DNA of 64,000 bases from Embleya sp040605455 (GTDB lineage Bacteria > Actinomycetota > Actinomycetes > Streptomycetales > Streptomycetaceae): contig NZ_JBEXCV010000013.1 of the NCBI RefSeq assembly GCF_040605455.1, positions 1 to 64,000 on the forward strand, in the 5' to 3' direction. Under the pieces are notes generated by a model. The model was not told where the DNA came from. It saw nothing but the letters and a program-made list of their open reading frames with translations, and made no database searches. The position numbers and the translations under genes were made by a program. The first letter of the stretch is position 1. Every line of letters starts with the position of its first letter. Of the stretch, positions 7,394-17,216 are shown one piece after another.

Positions 7394-8317
7394 TCACGTG
7401 GTGATGTCGCGTTCGGTCATCCGGGCCCAGGCCGCCGCGCCGAAGATGGCCGTGTAGGCCGCCTGGACGCCGAGGTTGCGCATGATCTCGCCGGTCGGGA
7501 TCGGACTCCGCAGCAGGTCGCCGAAGCTCATCCAGCCGTCGGTGAACAACCACGGGTGGATCCCCGACAACTGCGGGATGCCGGTCAGGATCGCGGTCAC
7601 GATGACCACGCCGACGGTGGTGGCCATCGCCGCCACCGGCACCGTGGTCAGCGTCGAGACGAACAGCCCGATCGCCGCGAGGCCCACCAGCGAGGCCGCC
7701 ACACACAGCGCGATCAACAACGCCCGCCAGGACGCCTCGCCCATCGAGATCGTGTCGCCGGTCAGCAGCGGCACATCGCCCATCGGGAACAGCGCGGCGC
7801 CCACCACCAGCGCGGACAGCGCGACCGTCAGTGTCGCCGCCAGGCAGAACGCCAGCACACCGGCGAACTTGACCAGCAGCAACCGGGTCCGGCCGGCCGG
7901 CGCGACCAGCAGATAGCGCAGCGTCCCGGCGTGCGCCTCGCCCGCGATCGAGTCGCCCGCCACCACGCCGACCGTCATCGGCAGGAAGAACGGCAGCGCG
8001 GCGGCCAGCGACGCGAAGACCAGGAACAGCCCGTTGCCGGTGACCTGGTTCACGAAGTCCATCGACCCGCCGCCACCCCCGCCTGAGGAGCGGCCGTTGT
8101 GGAAGTAGCGCAGCGCGACCCCGAGCATGACCGGTACGAAGGCCAGGAAGCCCAGCATCGCGGCGGTGCGCGGGCGCAGGAAGACCAACCGCAACTCGCT
8201 GCGCATCAACCCGCGCAGTCGCGGCAGCCGCTCGGCCCCGAACGCCTCCTTGTCCGCCGAGTACCGGAACGCGGGCGACAGGACACCCGTCTTGGGCAGT
8301 GCGTCAGTCGGTGACAT
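7394..8317 (-). CDS. ABC-2 type transporter permease
   Basis: 307 residues with six predicted membrane segments, the large periplasmic-type loop after the first (containing a Gly-rich run), and the ABC-2 pattern GDSIAGEAHAGTLRYLLVAPAGRTRLLLVK before the third segment. It would form the membrane part of an efflux system with the ATPase whose gene overlaps its start by 14 bases. Cargo is unknown. The adjacent secreted LolA/RseB-like protein in the same operon makes an envelope or lipid-related role plausible. Confidence 0.85.
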   Translation of the reverse strand: MSPTDALPKTGVLSPAFRYSADKEAFGAERLPRLRGLMRSELRLVFLRPRTAAMLGFLAFVPVMLGVALRYFHNGRSSGGGGGGSMDFVNQVTGNGLFLVFASLAAALPFFLPMTVGVVAGDSIAGEAHAGTLRYLLVAPAGRTRLLLVKFAGVLAFCLAATLTVALSALVVGAALFPMGDVPLLTGDTISMGEASWRALLIALCVAASLVGLAAIGLFVSTLTTVPVAAMATTVGVVIVTAILTGIPQLSGIHPWLFTDGWMSFGDLLRSPIPTGEIMRNLGVQAAYTAIFGAAAWARMTERDITT

Positions 8318-9257
8318 CGAAGCCTTCTCCGGTCAGGGCGACGAACGCGTCCTCCAGGGACGGTCGCGCAAGGGTGAACGAGCGGACTCGCACGTCGGCG
8401 CGGACCAGCGCCGCGCAGACCTCGTCGGGCTCCAGCGGCGCCGGGTCGGCCTCGACGCCGTCGCGGGTGGTGACGATGTCGGTCGCGCCGAGCCTGCCCA
8501 GCACCACGACCGCCGCCTCCGCGTCGGGAGTCGTGACAACCAGCCGGGCTCGGGTACCGGCGCGCAGGGATTCCACCGTGCCCTGCGTGATCAGCCTGCC
8601 GTGGCTCATCACCGCGACATCCGTGCACACCTGCTCGATCTCGTCCAGCAGGTGCGAGGACAGGAACACCGTCGTGCCGTCCGCGGCCAACTCGCGGATC
8701 AGCGTGCGAATCTCGCGCATCCCCTGCGGGTCCAGGCCGTTGGTCGGCTCGTCGAGCACCAGCAGGTCACGCGGGCGCAGCAGCGCGGACGCGATGCCCA
8801 GCCGCTGCTTCATGCCCAGCGAGTAGGCGCGCGCCTTGCGACCGGCCACCGCCGTCAGGCCGACCTTGGCCAGCGCCTCGTCCACCCGGGCGTCGCGGGT
8901 CCGCGGGTCCGCGGTGGGGTCGGCGGCGTCCAGCCGGTCCAGGTTCTGCCGACCCGTCAGGAAGCCGTAGTGCGCCGGGCCTTCGATCAGCGCGCCGACC
9001 CTGGGCAACACCTGCCCGACGGCCCCGGGCATGGGGCCGTCGAGCAGGGTGACCGAACCGCCGGTCGGCCGGATCAGGCCGAGCAGCATCCGGATGGTCG
9101 TGGTCTTGCCGGAACCGTTGGGCCCGAGGAAGCCGAAGACGGAGCCGGCCGGCACGGTCAGGTCGAGGCCGTCCACGGCGAGCCGGTCCCGGCCGTAGCG
9201 CTTGGACAGCCCCTCGGTGCGGATCGCGGCGGTCCCGACCGCCGTGGACGCGGTCAT
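8304..9257 (-). CDS. ABC transporter ATP-binding protein
   Basis: 317 residues. Walker A GPNGSGKT at ~45-52, signature YSLGMKQRLGIAS near 145, Walker B LLVLDEPTNGLDP near 165, and switch histidine in FLSSHLLDEIEQ. The C-terminal ~90 residues form the accessory domain common in drug/antibiotic exporters of the DrrA/BcrA class, ending SLEDAFVALTGEGF. It overlaps the permease gene by 14 bases and the preceding secreted-protein gene by 4 bases, so the three are translationally coupled. Confidence 0.9.
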   Translation of the reverse strand: MTASTAVGTAAIRTEGLSKRYGRDRLAVDGLDLTVPAGSVFGFLGPNGSGKTTTIRMLLGLIRPTGGSVTLLDGPMPGAVGQVLPRVGALIEGPAHYGFLTGRQNLDRLDAADPTADPRTRDARVDEALAKVGLTAVAGRKARAYSLGMKQRLGIASALLRPRDLLVLDEPTNGLDPQGMREIRTLIRELAADGTTVFLSSHLLDEIEQVCTDVAVMSHGRLITQGTVESLRAGTRARLVVTTPDAEAAVVVLGRLGATDIVTTRDGVEADPAPLEPDEVCAALVRADVRVRSFTLARPSLEDAFVALTGEGFDVTD

Positions 9258-10324
9258 CGCTGTGCCGCGATCCGCTGGAGCGTGTCCGCGTCCACCGCGC
9301 CGGCGAAGATCCGGCCCGAGTCGGTGCTCAGCACGTTCAGCAGGCGCGTGTTGATCAGCGTCCCGCCCGGAACCGGCTTGCCCAGCTTGCCCAGCAGTCG
9401 GGTGGCGTCCCGGGCCTCGCCGCCGGCGGGCAGCTCGATCACGGTCGCCCAGCCCTCACCGAGCAGGCCTGGTTCGGCCTGCTTCCCGGTCGGCGCCGCC
9501 GGCGTGTTCGGCGTGCCGGGTGCCTCGGGCCGCGCCTCGTTCGGCGCCACCTCCTTGACCCGGGACCCGGCCGGCGGCTTGAAGTCGAAGGCGCCGGCCG
9601 GGGGCTTGTCGTACGAGACGTTCTCGAAGCCGATGTCGATCGCGGGTTTGCCGCCCTTGACGGTGTCCACGGTCACCCGCAGCGGCACGCCCGTCTTCGC
9701 GTCCACGAACACCGTCGCGGCGGCGATCAGGCTGCCCTGGGCCTTGGGCGCGAAGCGCAGCTTGTACACGTCGTGCCCGGCGACCCGACCGGTCCCGTCG
9801 ACCCGGACGTCGGTGGTCGGGCCCACCAGGTCGAGCAGTTGCCGGGCCACGTCCTGCGGCGTGGTCGGCACCAGCGACGCGACATCGGATCGGCCCTGGT
9901 CGAACGTGCCATGCGTCACCGCGTGCGCGCGGCTGTCGTAGGTCCACACGTCGCGGCCGTTGTGGACGACGTTGTATTCGGCCAGATCGAACATGATGCC
10001 GATGCGCTGCCGGTCCGGGCCGTCCAGGGCCACCTGGAGCTTGTTGGTGCCGGACAGCAGCGCCTGCGGGCCGTCGCCGCCGGCCTTGCCGGGAAGGGCG
10101 GGCAGGCCCAGCTCGGTGTCGATGCGGACGGTACCGGTGAGCGCGTCCGCCCGGGCGGCGGCGACCTTGGCGACGAGTTGTTCGGCGGTCTGCTCCGGTA
10201 GCCCCGGATGCGAGTCGTCGGCGAACGCGGACGGGCCGAACGTCACGGCACCGACGGTCGCGGCCGCGATCGCGGCCGGCACCGCGAAGCGCCACGGAAC
10301 GGATCGGCGGGTGGTGCGAGTCAT
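9254..10324 (-). CDS. Secreted LolA/RseB-like protein
   Basis: 356 residues from the ATG at 10324, which has an AGGGGG site upstream. A signal peptide (residues 1-~35, basic MTRTTRR then a hydrophobic core ending in a SAFA-type site) precedes a domain of the LolA/RseB lipoprotein-binding fold: ADALTGTVRIDTELGLP, MFDLAEYNVVHNGRDVWTYDS, VFVDAKTGVPLRVTV. The C-terminus has LPAGGEARDATRLLGKLGKPVPGG and GRIFAGAVDADTLQRIAAQR. It probably binds a lipid or lipoprotein outside the membrane. It is first in an operon with an ABC exporter, an arrangement common in Streptomyces; the ligand is unknown. Confidence 0.8.
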   Translation of the reverse strand: MTRTTRRSVPWRFAVPAAIAAATVGAVTFGPSAFADDSHPGLPEQTAEQLVAKVAAARADALTGTVRIDTELGLPALPGKAGGDGPQALLSGTNKLQVALDGPDRQRIGIMFDLAEYNVVHNGRDVWTYDSRAHAVTHGTFDQGRSDVASLVPTTPQDVARQLLDLVGPTTDVRVDGTGRVAGHDVYKLRFAPKAQGSLIAAATVFVDAKTGVPLRVTVDTVKGGKPAIDIGFENVSYDKPPAGAFDFKPPAGSRVKEVAPNEARPEAPGTPNTPAAPTGKQAEPGLLGEGWATVIELPAGGEARDATRLLGKLGKPVPGGTLINTRLLNVLSTDSGRIFAGAVDADTLQRIAAQR

Positions 10325-10428
10325 GGAGATTGCCCCCTGATTCGAGTGTCGAATGCGACACCCCAAGGGGACCATCGAGACCGCGCACTCGGCGTCGGCC
10401 GTACGTCACGGGAAAACGTCCACCTCAA

Positions 10429-10443
10429 GACGTGCGGCACGTC
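10429..10443. promoter_or_regulatory. 15-bp palindrome upstream of the LolA-like operon
   Basis: Perfect inverted repeat GACGTGC-G-GCACGTC, about 105 bases upstream of the LolA-like start, in the gap (10325-10566) that otherwise shows only the next gene's terminator. It is a candidate operator; the regulator is unknown. Confidence 0.35.
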
Positions 10444-10528
10444 CGAGTACGGGACTTGATGGTGACTCGCCACCTCACGCGCTACTCCCCCGGGAGCAGC
10501 CGCCGAGCACTCCCGCCGTAGTCCGCGG

Positions 10529-10558
10529 CCCGCCCACGTGACGTCACGGGTGGGCGGG
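10529..10558 (-). terminator. Hairpin after the nuo/polyprenyl synthase operon
   Basis: A 9-bp stem (10529-10537 with 10550-10558) encloses a loop containing the palindrome GTGACGTCAC. It lies 9 bases downstream of the polyprenyl synthase stop on the minus strand. Confidence 0.65.
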
Positions 10559-10566
10559 AAGCAAAA

Positions 10567-11577
10567 CTACGCGCTGCGCTCCACGACCAATTCGCACAAC
10601 GACGACAAGGCCAGCTTCGCACCGCACTCCGGCAGTGGCGCCAGAACCTCCCGAGCCGCCTCGGCATAGCGTCGGGTGTCCTCGCGAGCCTTCGCGAGCG
10701 CCGGGTGCGCACGCAACAGCCCGAGTGCCTCCGCGTGCTCGTCGTCGTCCGTGATCGGCCCGTCGAGCAGAGCGAGCAGGTGTCGGTCGGCCGCCGGCGA
10801 CGAGCCGCTCACGCCCGCCCGCAGGTGCAGCACCGGCAGCGTCGGCACGCCCTCGCGCAGGTCGGTGCCCGGCGTCTTGCCGGACTCGGTCGCCTCGCTG
10901 GCGATGTCGAGCACGTCGTCGGCCAGTTGGAAGGCGACGCCGAACCGCTCGCCGTACCGGGTCAGGATGTCCACCACGTGCTCGTCCGCACCCGCGAACA
11001 TCGCGCCGAACTGGCCGGATGCCGCGATCAGCGAGCCGGTCTTGTCCGCCATCACCGACAGGTAGTGCTCGACCGGGTCGTCGCCCGGGCCCGGGCCGAC
11101 CGTCTCGCGGATCTGGCCGGTCACCAGCCGGGCGAACGCCCGCGCCTGGATCCGCACCGCCTCGTTGCCCAGGTCGGCGACGATCTCCGAGGCCCGGGCG
11201 AACAGGAAGTCGCCGGTCAGGATCGCGACCGAGTTGTCCCACCGGGAGTTGGCGCTGGGTGCGCCGCGCCGCAGCAGGGCCTCGTCCATCACGTCGTCGT
11301 GGTACAGCGTGGCCAGGTGGGTCAGTTCGCACACCACCGCCGCCGGCACCACGCCCGGCGCCTGCCAGTCGCCGAATTGGGCGGCGAGCAGCACCAGCAG
11401 AGGCCGGAACCGCTTGCCGCCCGCCTCGACCAGATGCCGCGAGGTCTGCGTCAGGTAGGGGAACTCGCTCTTGGTGGCCGCCAGGAGCTCCTGCTCCACG
11501 GCGGCCAGCCCCGCCCTGATATCGGCGTCGAGAGTCTCGTCCGTGACGCTCAGCCCGAAGGGCCCCACGATCGCCAT
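10567..11577 (-). CDS. Long-chain polyprenyl diphosphate synthase
   Basis: 336 residues from the ATG at 11577 with an AGGAGAG site. It has both aspartate-rich motifs of trans-prenyltransferases, DDVMD (~94-98) and DDVLD (~217-221), plus GGKRFRPLL and the FQLADD core. It condenses isopentenyl diphosphate onto an allylic starter to make the side chain of menaquinone; chain length cannot be read with confidence. It follows nuoN by 43 bases in the same direction, tying quinone tail synthesis to complex I. The same order is seen in Streptomyces. Confidence 0.9.
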   Translation of the reverse strand: MAIVGPFGLSVTDETLDADIRAGLAAVEQELLAATKSEFPYLTQTSRHLVEAGGKRFRPLLVLLAAQFGDWQAPGVVPAAVVCELTHLATLYHDDVMDEALLRRGAPSANSRWDNSVAILTGDFLFARASEIVADLGNEAVRIQARAFARLVTGQIRETVGPGPGDDPVEHYLSVMADKTGSLIAASGQFGAMFAGADEHVVDILTRYGERFGVAFQLADDVLDIASEATESGKTPGTDLREGVPTLPVLHLRAGVSGSSPAADRHLLALLDGPITDDDEHAEALGLLRAHPALAKAREDTRRYAEAAREVLAPLPECGAKLALSSLCELVVERSA

Positions 11578-11620
11578 GACGGTTCTCTCCTGTCGATCAC
11601 GCAGAGTCTCTGCGTCTTGC

Positions 11621-13213
11621 TTAATGGACGAACAAGGCTGCCTTGTCCGCGAGGTCCAGTACCGGCTGCGGGAGGATGCCAAGGACCAAGGTAACGGCTA
11701 CCCCGAGCGCGATGGCAGCGGTGGTCATCACGCTCGGTACGACGACCGTCGGACCGTCGACCTTGGGCTCCGAGAAGAACATCAACACGATCACCCGTAC
11801 GTAGAAGAAAGCGGCGACCGCGCTGCACAGCACACCGACCACCACCAGGCTGCCCGCACCGCCTCGCGCCGCCGCCTGGAAGACCGCGAACTTTCCGGCG
11901 AAACCGCTGGTCAGCGGGATGCCGGCGAAGGCGAGCAGGAACAGTGCGAACACTCCTGCAACCAGCGGGGAACGCCTGCCCAGACCCGCCCAGTGGGACA
12001 GATGCGTCGCCTCGCCACGGGCATCGCGTACCAGTGTGACCACCGCGAATGCACCCAGAGTGACGAACCCATAGGCCACAAGGTAGAACATCGTGGACGA
12101 CACGCCCGCGTCGTTCATCGCGATCATTCCGGTCAGGATGAAACCCGCATGGGCGATCGAGGAGTAGGCGAGCAGTCGCTTCACGTCGGTCTGGGTGATC
12201 GCGATGATCGCGCCGGCGACCATGGTCGCGATCGCGACGCCGATCATCACCGGTCGCCAGTCCCAGCGCATGCCCGGCAGCGCGACGTAGAAGAAGCGCA
12301 TCATCGCGCCGAACGCGGCGACCTTGGTGGCCGCCGCCATGAACCCGGTGATCGGGGTCGGCGCACCCTGGTACACGTCCGGCGTCCAGGAGTGGAACGG
12401 CACCGCGCCGACCTTGAACAGCAGGCCGACGGCCACCATCGCGAGCCCGATCAGCAGCAGCGCGTCGTTGTCCATCGCGCCGGCCGAGGCGACCCCGATC
12501 TTGTCCAGCGAGACACTGCCCGAGTAGCCGTACAGCATGGCCACGCCGAACAGGAAGAACGCCGAGGAGAACGCGCCGAGCAGGAAGTACTTGAGCGCGG
12601 CCTCCTGGGAGAGCAACCGGTGGCGCCGAGCCAGCCCGCACAGCAGGTAGAGCGGCAGGGACAGGATCTCCAGCGCGACGAACATCATCAGCAGGTCGTT
12701 CGCCGCCGGGAAGAGCAGCATGCCCATCAGCGAGAACATGGTCAGCGGGTAGACCTCGGTCTGCGTCCAGCCCGCCGCCTCCGCGTCCTTCTCCTGCTGA
12801 CTGCCCGGCGCCGCCGCGGCCTGCGGGGCGAACGCGTCGCCGCCGGCCGGTTCCAGCCTGCGCTCGCCGATCAGCAGCACCGAGGCGATGCCGAGCAGCA
12901 GCAGCGTGCCCTGCAGGAACAACGACGGGCCGTCCACGGCGACCGCGCCCATCGCGGTGATGCTGCCCCGGTGGTCGTCCGGCAGGTCCCGGGCCAGCCA
13001 GACGACCGCGCCGAACGCGGCGATCATGCCGACCAGGGCCACCGTGAGCTGCGCGCGGTAGCGGGCCGGTCGCGGCAGGAACGCCTCGATCAGCACACCC
13101 ACCACCGCGACGCCCGCGATGATCAGGATCGGCGAGAGCTTGCCGTACTCGATGGTGGGCGCGTCCACCTTCGTCACGGCGAGCGTTGCCGTTGCGGCGG
13201 TGCTCATGCTCAC
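11621..13213 (-). CDS. nuoN: NADH-quinone oxidoreductase subunit N
   Basis: 530 residues with about 14 membrane helices, an antiporter-like proton-pumping subunit of complex I. Conserved features include MFVALEILSLPLYLLCGL, AALKYFLLGAFSSAFFLFG and FHSWTPDVYQGAPTPITGFMAAATKVAAF, with the expected membrane Lys and Glu residues. The loop around residues 125-150 is a longer, Ala-rich insertion usual in actinobacteria. Its start overlaps the nuoM stop by four bases. It is the last nuo gene. Confidence 0.95.
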   Translation of the reverse strand: MSMSTAATATLAVTKVDAPTIEYGKLSPILIIAGVAVVGVLIEAFLPRPARYRAQLTVALVGMIAAFGAVVWLARDLPDDHRGSITAMGAVAVDGPSLFLQGTLLLLGIASVLLIGERRLEPAGGDAFAPQAAAAPGSQQEKDAEAAGWTQTEVYPLTMFSLMGMLLFPAANDLLMMFVALEILSLPLYLLCGLARRHRLLSQEAALKYFLLGAFSSAFFLFGVAMLYGYSGSVSLDKIGVASAGAMDNDALLLIGLAMVAVGLLFKVGAVPFHSWTPDVYQGAPTPITGFMAAATKVAAFGAMMRFFYVALPGMRWDWRPVMIGVAIATMVAGAIIAITQTDVKRLLAYSSIAHAGFILTGMIAMNDAGVSSTMFYLVAYGFVTLGAFAVVTLVRDARGEATHLSHWAGLGRRSPLVAGVFALFLLAFAGIPLTSGFAGKFAVFQAAARGGAGSLVVVGVLCSAVAAFFYVRVIVLMFFSEPKVDGPTVVVPSVMTTAAIALGVAVTLVLGILPQPVLDLADKAALFVH

Positions 13214-14847
13214 TTGGAGCCTCCAGTGGTGTGCGCCTCGGTGCCCGCGGCCTGTTCGATGGGCTTGGTGGGCGCCGGGTCCTTCTGATCCACCCGGCTG
13301 AGCGTGTGGTCCACGGCCGGGTTCACCGCGTCGAGCACCGGCTTGGGATAGACGCCGAGCACGAGCAGGAACGCGATCAGCGGTACCACGACCGCCAGTT
13401 CGCGCGGCACCAGGTCGCGGAGCTTCTCATTGCCCGGCCGCAGCGGGCCGGTCATCGTGCGTTGGTACAGCACCAGCACGTACAGGGCGGCGAGCACGAT
13501 GCCGGTGGTCGCGAAGATCGCGGCCACCTTGTACTTCGTGAACGCGCCCACCAGCACCAGGAATTCGCTCACGAACGGGGCGAGTCCCGGCATCGAGAGG
13601 GTCGCGAGTCCGGCCACCAGGAACGTACCCGCGAGAATGGGGGCGACCTTTTGCACGCCGCCGAAGTCGGCGATCGTCCTGCTGCCGCGGCGGGTGATCA
13701 GGAAGCCCGCGATCAGCAGCAGGGCCGCGGTGGAGAAGCCGTGGTTGACCATGTACAGCGTCGCGCCCGACTGGCCCTGACTGGTCATCACGAAGATGCC
13801 CAGGATGATGAAGCCGAAGTGCGAGATGGACGTGTACGCGATCAGCCGCTTGATGTCGGTCTGGCCGACCGCGAGCAGCGCACCGTAGATGATCCCGATC
13901 ACCGCGAGCGTGACCACCGCGGGGGCGAAGAACTTCGAGGCGTTCGGGAAGATCTCCAGGCAGAACCGCAACATCGCGAACGTGCCGACCTTGTCCACCA
14001 TCGCGGTGACCAGGACCGCGATGCCGGGGGTGGCCTCGGTCATGGTGTCCGGCAGCCAGGTGTGGAACGGCCACAGCGGGGCCTTGACCGCGAACGCGAA
14101 CATGAAGCCCAGGAACAGCGCCTTCTCCGCGGTCGGGTCGAGGTCCAGCTGACCGGTGGCCACCGCCTGCGAGATCTTCACGAAGTCGAAGGTGCCGTTG
14201 CCGTCGATCCCGATGCCCTGGTTCGCGGTGGCCACGTACAGCCCGACCACCGCGGCCAGCATGACCAGGCCGCCGAGCAGGTTGTAGAGCAGGAACTTGA
14301 CCGCCGCGTAGGAGCGTTGCGCGCCGCCGTAGCCGCCGATCAGGAAGTACATCGGGATCAGCATGGCTTCGAAGAAGACGTAGAACATGAACACGTCGGT
14401 GGCCGCGAAGGACACCACCACCATGGCTTCGACCAGCAACATCAGCGCAAAGAACGCGTGCGTGCTGCGCGGAGCCGCCTTGCCGGTGCCGGCCGCACCG
14501 TCGGTGCCCACCGGCGCGTCGTCCGCGTCGTGCCACGAGGCCAGGATCAGCAGCGGCATCAGCACCGCGGTGAGCAGGATCAGCACCAGGCCGATCCCGT
14601 CCACGCCCAGCGACCAGCGCACCCCGAACGAGGAGATCCAGCTGTAGCTCTCGGTGAGCTGGAAGCGGCCGCCGTGATTGTCGAACTTGGTCGCCACCAC
14701 GATCGCGACGGCGAGGGTCAGCAGGCTGAACAGCAGCGCCACGTTCTTGGCGAGCTTGCGCTTGCCGGCCGGAACGGCGGCGACGCACAGCCCGCCGACG
14801 AACGGCAGCGCCGCGAGCGTCGTCAGCCAGGGAAAGTGGCCGTTCAT
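13210..14847 (-). CDS. nuoM: NADH-quinone oxidoreductase subunit M
   Basis: 545 residues, about 14 membrane helices. Conserved segments are FYVFFEAMLIPMYFLIGGYGG, FLGFMFAFAVKAPLWPFHTWLPD and ADIKR-like TDIKRLIAYTSISHFGFI. A cytosolic-type C-terminal tail of ~35 hydrophilic residues follows the last helix. It is one of the three antiporter-like proton-pumping subunits. It follows nuoL after 64 bases, the largest internal gap apart from nuoA-nuoB. Confidence 0.95.
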   Translation of the reverse strand: MNGHFPWLTTLAALPFVGGLCVAAVPAGKRKLAKNVALLFSLLTLAVAIVVATKFDNHGGRFQLTESYSWISSFGVRWSLGVDGIGLVLILLTAVLMPLLILASWHDADDAPVGTDGAAGTGKAAPRSTHAFFALMLLVEAMVVVSFAATDVFMFYVFFEAMLIPMYFLIGGYGGAQRSYAAVKFLLYNLLGGLVMLAAVVGLYVATANQGIGIDGNGTFDFVKISQAVATGQLDLDPTAEKALFLGFMFAFAVKAPLWPFHTWLPDTMTEATPGIAVLVTAMVDKVGTFAMLRFCLEIFPNASKFFAPAVVTLAVIGIIYGALLAVGQTDIKRLIAYTSISHFGFIILGIFVMTSQGQSGATLYMVNHGFSTAALLLIAGFLITRRGSRTIADFGGVQKVAPILAGTFLVAGLATLSMPGLAPFVSEFLVLVGAFTKYKVAAIFATTGIVLAALYVLVLYQRTMTGPLRPGNEKLRDLVPRELAVVVPLIAFLLVLGVYPKPVLDAVNPAVDHTLSRVDQKDPAPTKPIEQAAGTEAHTTGGSK

Positions 14848-14911
14848 CGAAGTCCCTCCGCCAAGGCGCCTACGGGGTGGGCGATCTGAGGTCGTGTCCG
14901 GATGGTCATGT

Positions 14912-16906
14912 TCAGGCCATCCGAGCCATCAGCGTGCAGGCCACGACCAGCAGCGTGCCGCCGAACATGGACAGCGCGTACGAACGCACGAACCCGGTCT
15001 GCACCTTGCGCACACGCGCCGAGGTGCCGCCGATGAACGCCGCCAGTCCGCCCACGAATCCGTCCACGCCGCGGTTGTCGAACCACACGAGCAGGCGGGT
15101 CAGGTACTGGCCGGGTCGCATCACCAGGCCCTCGTTGACCGCGTCCTGGTACAGGTCCCGCCGCGCCGCCACGGTGACCAGGCTCGCGGCCGGCGCCACC
15201 GCGGGCACGTCCCGGCGGGCGTACTGCACGTACGCCACCGCGGCGCCCAGCGCGACCATCGAGAGTGCCATACCGGTGACTGCCCACTCGCTCATCGGCG
15301 GGTCGCCGTGCGAGAAGCCGGTGACGGGCGTCAGCCATTTGACAAACGACTCGTTGAGCACGAACAGGCCGCCCGCGAACACCGATCCGAACGCGAGCAG
15401 GATCATCGGCCCGGTCATCGAGCTCGGCGACTCGTGCGGGTGCGGCTCGTGCCAGTCGGCCGGGGCACCCGCCGGTGCCTCCTTCCAGCGCTCCTTGCCG
15501 AAGAAGGTCATCAGCATCACGCGCGTCATGTAGAACGCGGTGAGGCCGGCGGCGACCAGGGTGACCGCGCCCAGGATCCAGCCGGAGGTGCCGCCCTTGG
15601 CGAACGCCGCCTCGATGATCTTGTCCTTGGAGAAGAACCCGGACAGCAGCGGGAAGCCGATGATCGACAGGTAGCCCAGACCGAAGGTGACGAAGGTGAT
15701 CGGCATGTACTTGCGCAGGCCGCCGTAGCGGCGCATGTCGACCTCGTCGTTCATGCCGTGCATGACCGAGCCCGCGCCCAGGAACAGCCCGGCCTTGAAG
15801 AAGCCGTGCGTGACCAGGTGCATGATCGCGAACGCGTAGCCGATCGGACCCAGGCCCGCGGCCAGGATCATGTAGCCGATCTGGCTCATCGTGGAGGCGG
15901 CCAGCGCCTTCTTGATGTCGTCCTTGGCGCAACCCACGATCGCCCCGAACAGCACGGTGATCGCGCCGACGATGGTGACCGCGAGTTGTGCGTCCGGCGA
16001 GGCGTTGAAGATTTCCGCGGACCGGGTGATCAGGTACACGCCGGCGGTGACCATGGTCGCCGCGTGGATCAGCGCGGAGACCGGGGTCGGACCCTCCATC
16101 GCGTCGCCGAGCCAGGCCTGAAGGGGGAACTGCGCCGACTTGCCGCACGCGGCGAGCAGCAACATCAAACCGATCGCGGTCATCGTGCCGTCGCTCGCGC
16201 TCGCTCCGCCACCGAGCACGTCGGCGAAGGTGAAGGTGCCGAACGTGGCGAACATCAGGAAGATCGCCACGGCCAGACCGAAGTCGCCGACGCGGTTCAT
16301 GATGAACGCCTTCTTGGCGGCGGTCGCGGCGCTGGGCTTGTGCTGCCAGAACCCGATCAGCAGGTAGGAGGCAAGCCCCACGCCCTCCCAACCGGCGTAC
16401 AGCAGGAGGTAGTTGTTCGCCAGCACCAGCAGCAGCATCGCGGCGACGAACAGGTTCAGATAGCCGAAGAAGCGCCGACGGTTCTCGTCGTGCGCCATGT
16501 AGCCGATCGAGTAGATGTGGATCAGCGAGCCCACACCGGTGATCAGCAGGACGAACACCATGGACAGTTGGTCGAGGTGCAGGCCGACGTCGGCCTGGAA
16601 CTCGTTGACCGGCGCCCAGGTCCACAGGTGCTGGTCGACCGAGCGGCCCGCATCGTCCTTGCCGAGCATGGTCACGAACATCAGCACGCCGACCACGAAC
16701 GACCCGAGGGCCATCGCGGTGCCGAGGATGTGGCCGAAGGCGTTGGTGCGCTTGCCGCCGACGAGCAGCAGCAGCGCGCCGAGCAGCGGCAGGCCGACGA
16801 CCAGCCACAGCGCCGAGAACGCGCCACTTGCCGCGACGGAGTGCAGCCCGCCGCCGCCCTCGTTGGCGAGCACGACGCCGGAGGCCAGGGAGGAGGTTTC
16901 GATCAC
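14912..16906 (-). CDS. nuoL: NADH-quinone oxidoreductase subunit L
   Basis: 664 residues. It has the long NuoL pattern: [44 protein letters not shown], the proton-channel residues in [35 protein letters not shown], and a C-terminal lateral helix region. It forms the distal proton pump of complex I, with the long amphipathic helix that spans NuoM and NuoN. The stop-to-start distance from nuoK is 10 bases. Confidence 0.95.
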   Translation of the reverse strand: MIETSSLASGVVLANEGGGGLHSVAASGAFSALWLVVGLPLLGALLLLVGGKRTNAFGHILGTAMALGSFVVGVLMFVTMLGKDDAGRSVDQHLWTWAPVNEFQADVGLHLDQLSMVFVLLITGVGSLIHIYSIGYMAHDENRRRFFGYLNLFVAAMLLLVLANNYLLLYAGWEGVGLASYLLIGFWQHKPSAATAAKKAFIMNRVGDFGLAVAIFLMFATFGTFTFADVLGGGASASDGTMTAIGLMLLLAACGKSAQFPLQAWLGDAMEGPTPVSALIHAATMVTAGVYLITRSAEIFNASPDAQLAVTIVGAITVLFGAIVGCAKDDIKKALAASTMSQIGYMILAAGLGPIGYAFAIMHLVTHGFFKAGLFLGAGSVMHGMNDEVDMRRYGGLRKYMPITFVTFGLGYLSIIGFPLLSGFFSKDKIIEAAFAKGGTSGWILGAVTLVAAGLTAFYMTRVMLMTFFGKERWKEAPAGAPADWHEPHPHESPSSMTGPMILLAFGSVFAGGLFVLNESFVKWLTPVTGFSHGDPPMSEWAVTGMALSMVALGAAVAYVQYARRDVPAVAPAASLVTVAARRDLYQDAVNEGLVMRPGQYLTRLLVWFDNRGVDGFVGGLAAFIGGTSARVRKVQTGFVRSYALSMFGGTLLVVACTLMARMA

Positions 16907-16916
16907 CGGTTCCGAC

Positions 16917-17216
16917 CTACCACTTCATGAGGCTGGCGTCGTCGACCGAGGCCGAACGGCGGCTGCGGAAGATGGCGATGATGATGGACAGTCCGACCAC
17001 GACCTCGCACGCGGCGACGACCATCGTGAAGAACGCGATGATCTGGCCGTCGAGGTTGTCGTGCATGCGGCCGAACGTGACGAACGCGAGGTTGCACGCG
17101 TTCAGCATCAGTTCGACGCACATGAACACCACGATCGCGTTGCGCCGGAGCAGAACCCCGGCCGCGCCGATGGTGAACAACAGCGCGGACAGGTACAGGT
17201 AGTTCACCGGGTTCAC
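16917..17216 (-). CDS. nuoK: NADH-quinone oxidoreductase subunit K
   Basis: 99 residues from the GTG at 17216, which overlaps the nuoJ stop (GTGA). There are three membrane helices and the conserved glutamates in [19 protein letters not shown] and [19 protein letters not shown] that form part of the central hydrophilic axis. The normal family length (~100) supports this start. Confidence 0.95.
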   Translation of the reverse strand: MNPVNYLYLSALLFTIGAAGVLLRRNAIVVFMCVELMLNACNLAFVTFGRMHDNLDGQIIAFFTMVVAACEVVVGLSIIIAIFRSRRSASVDDASLMKW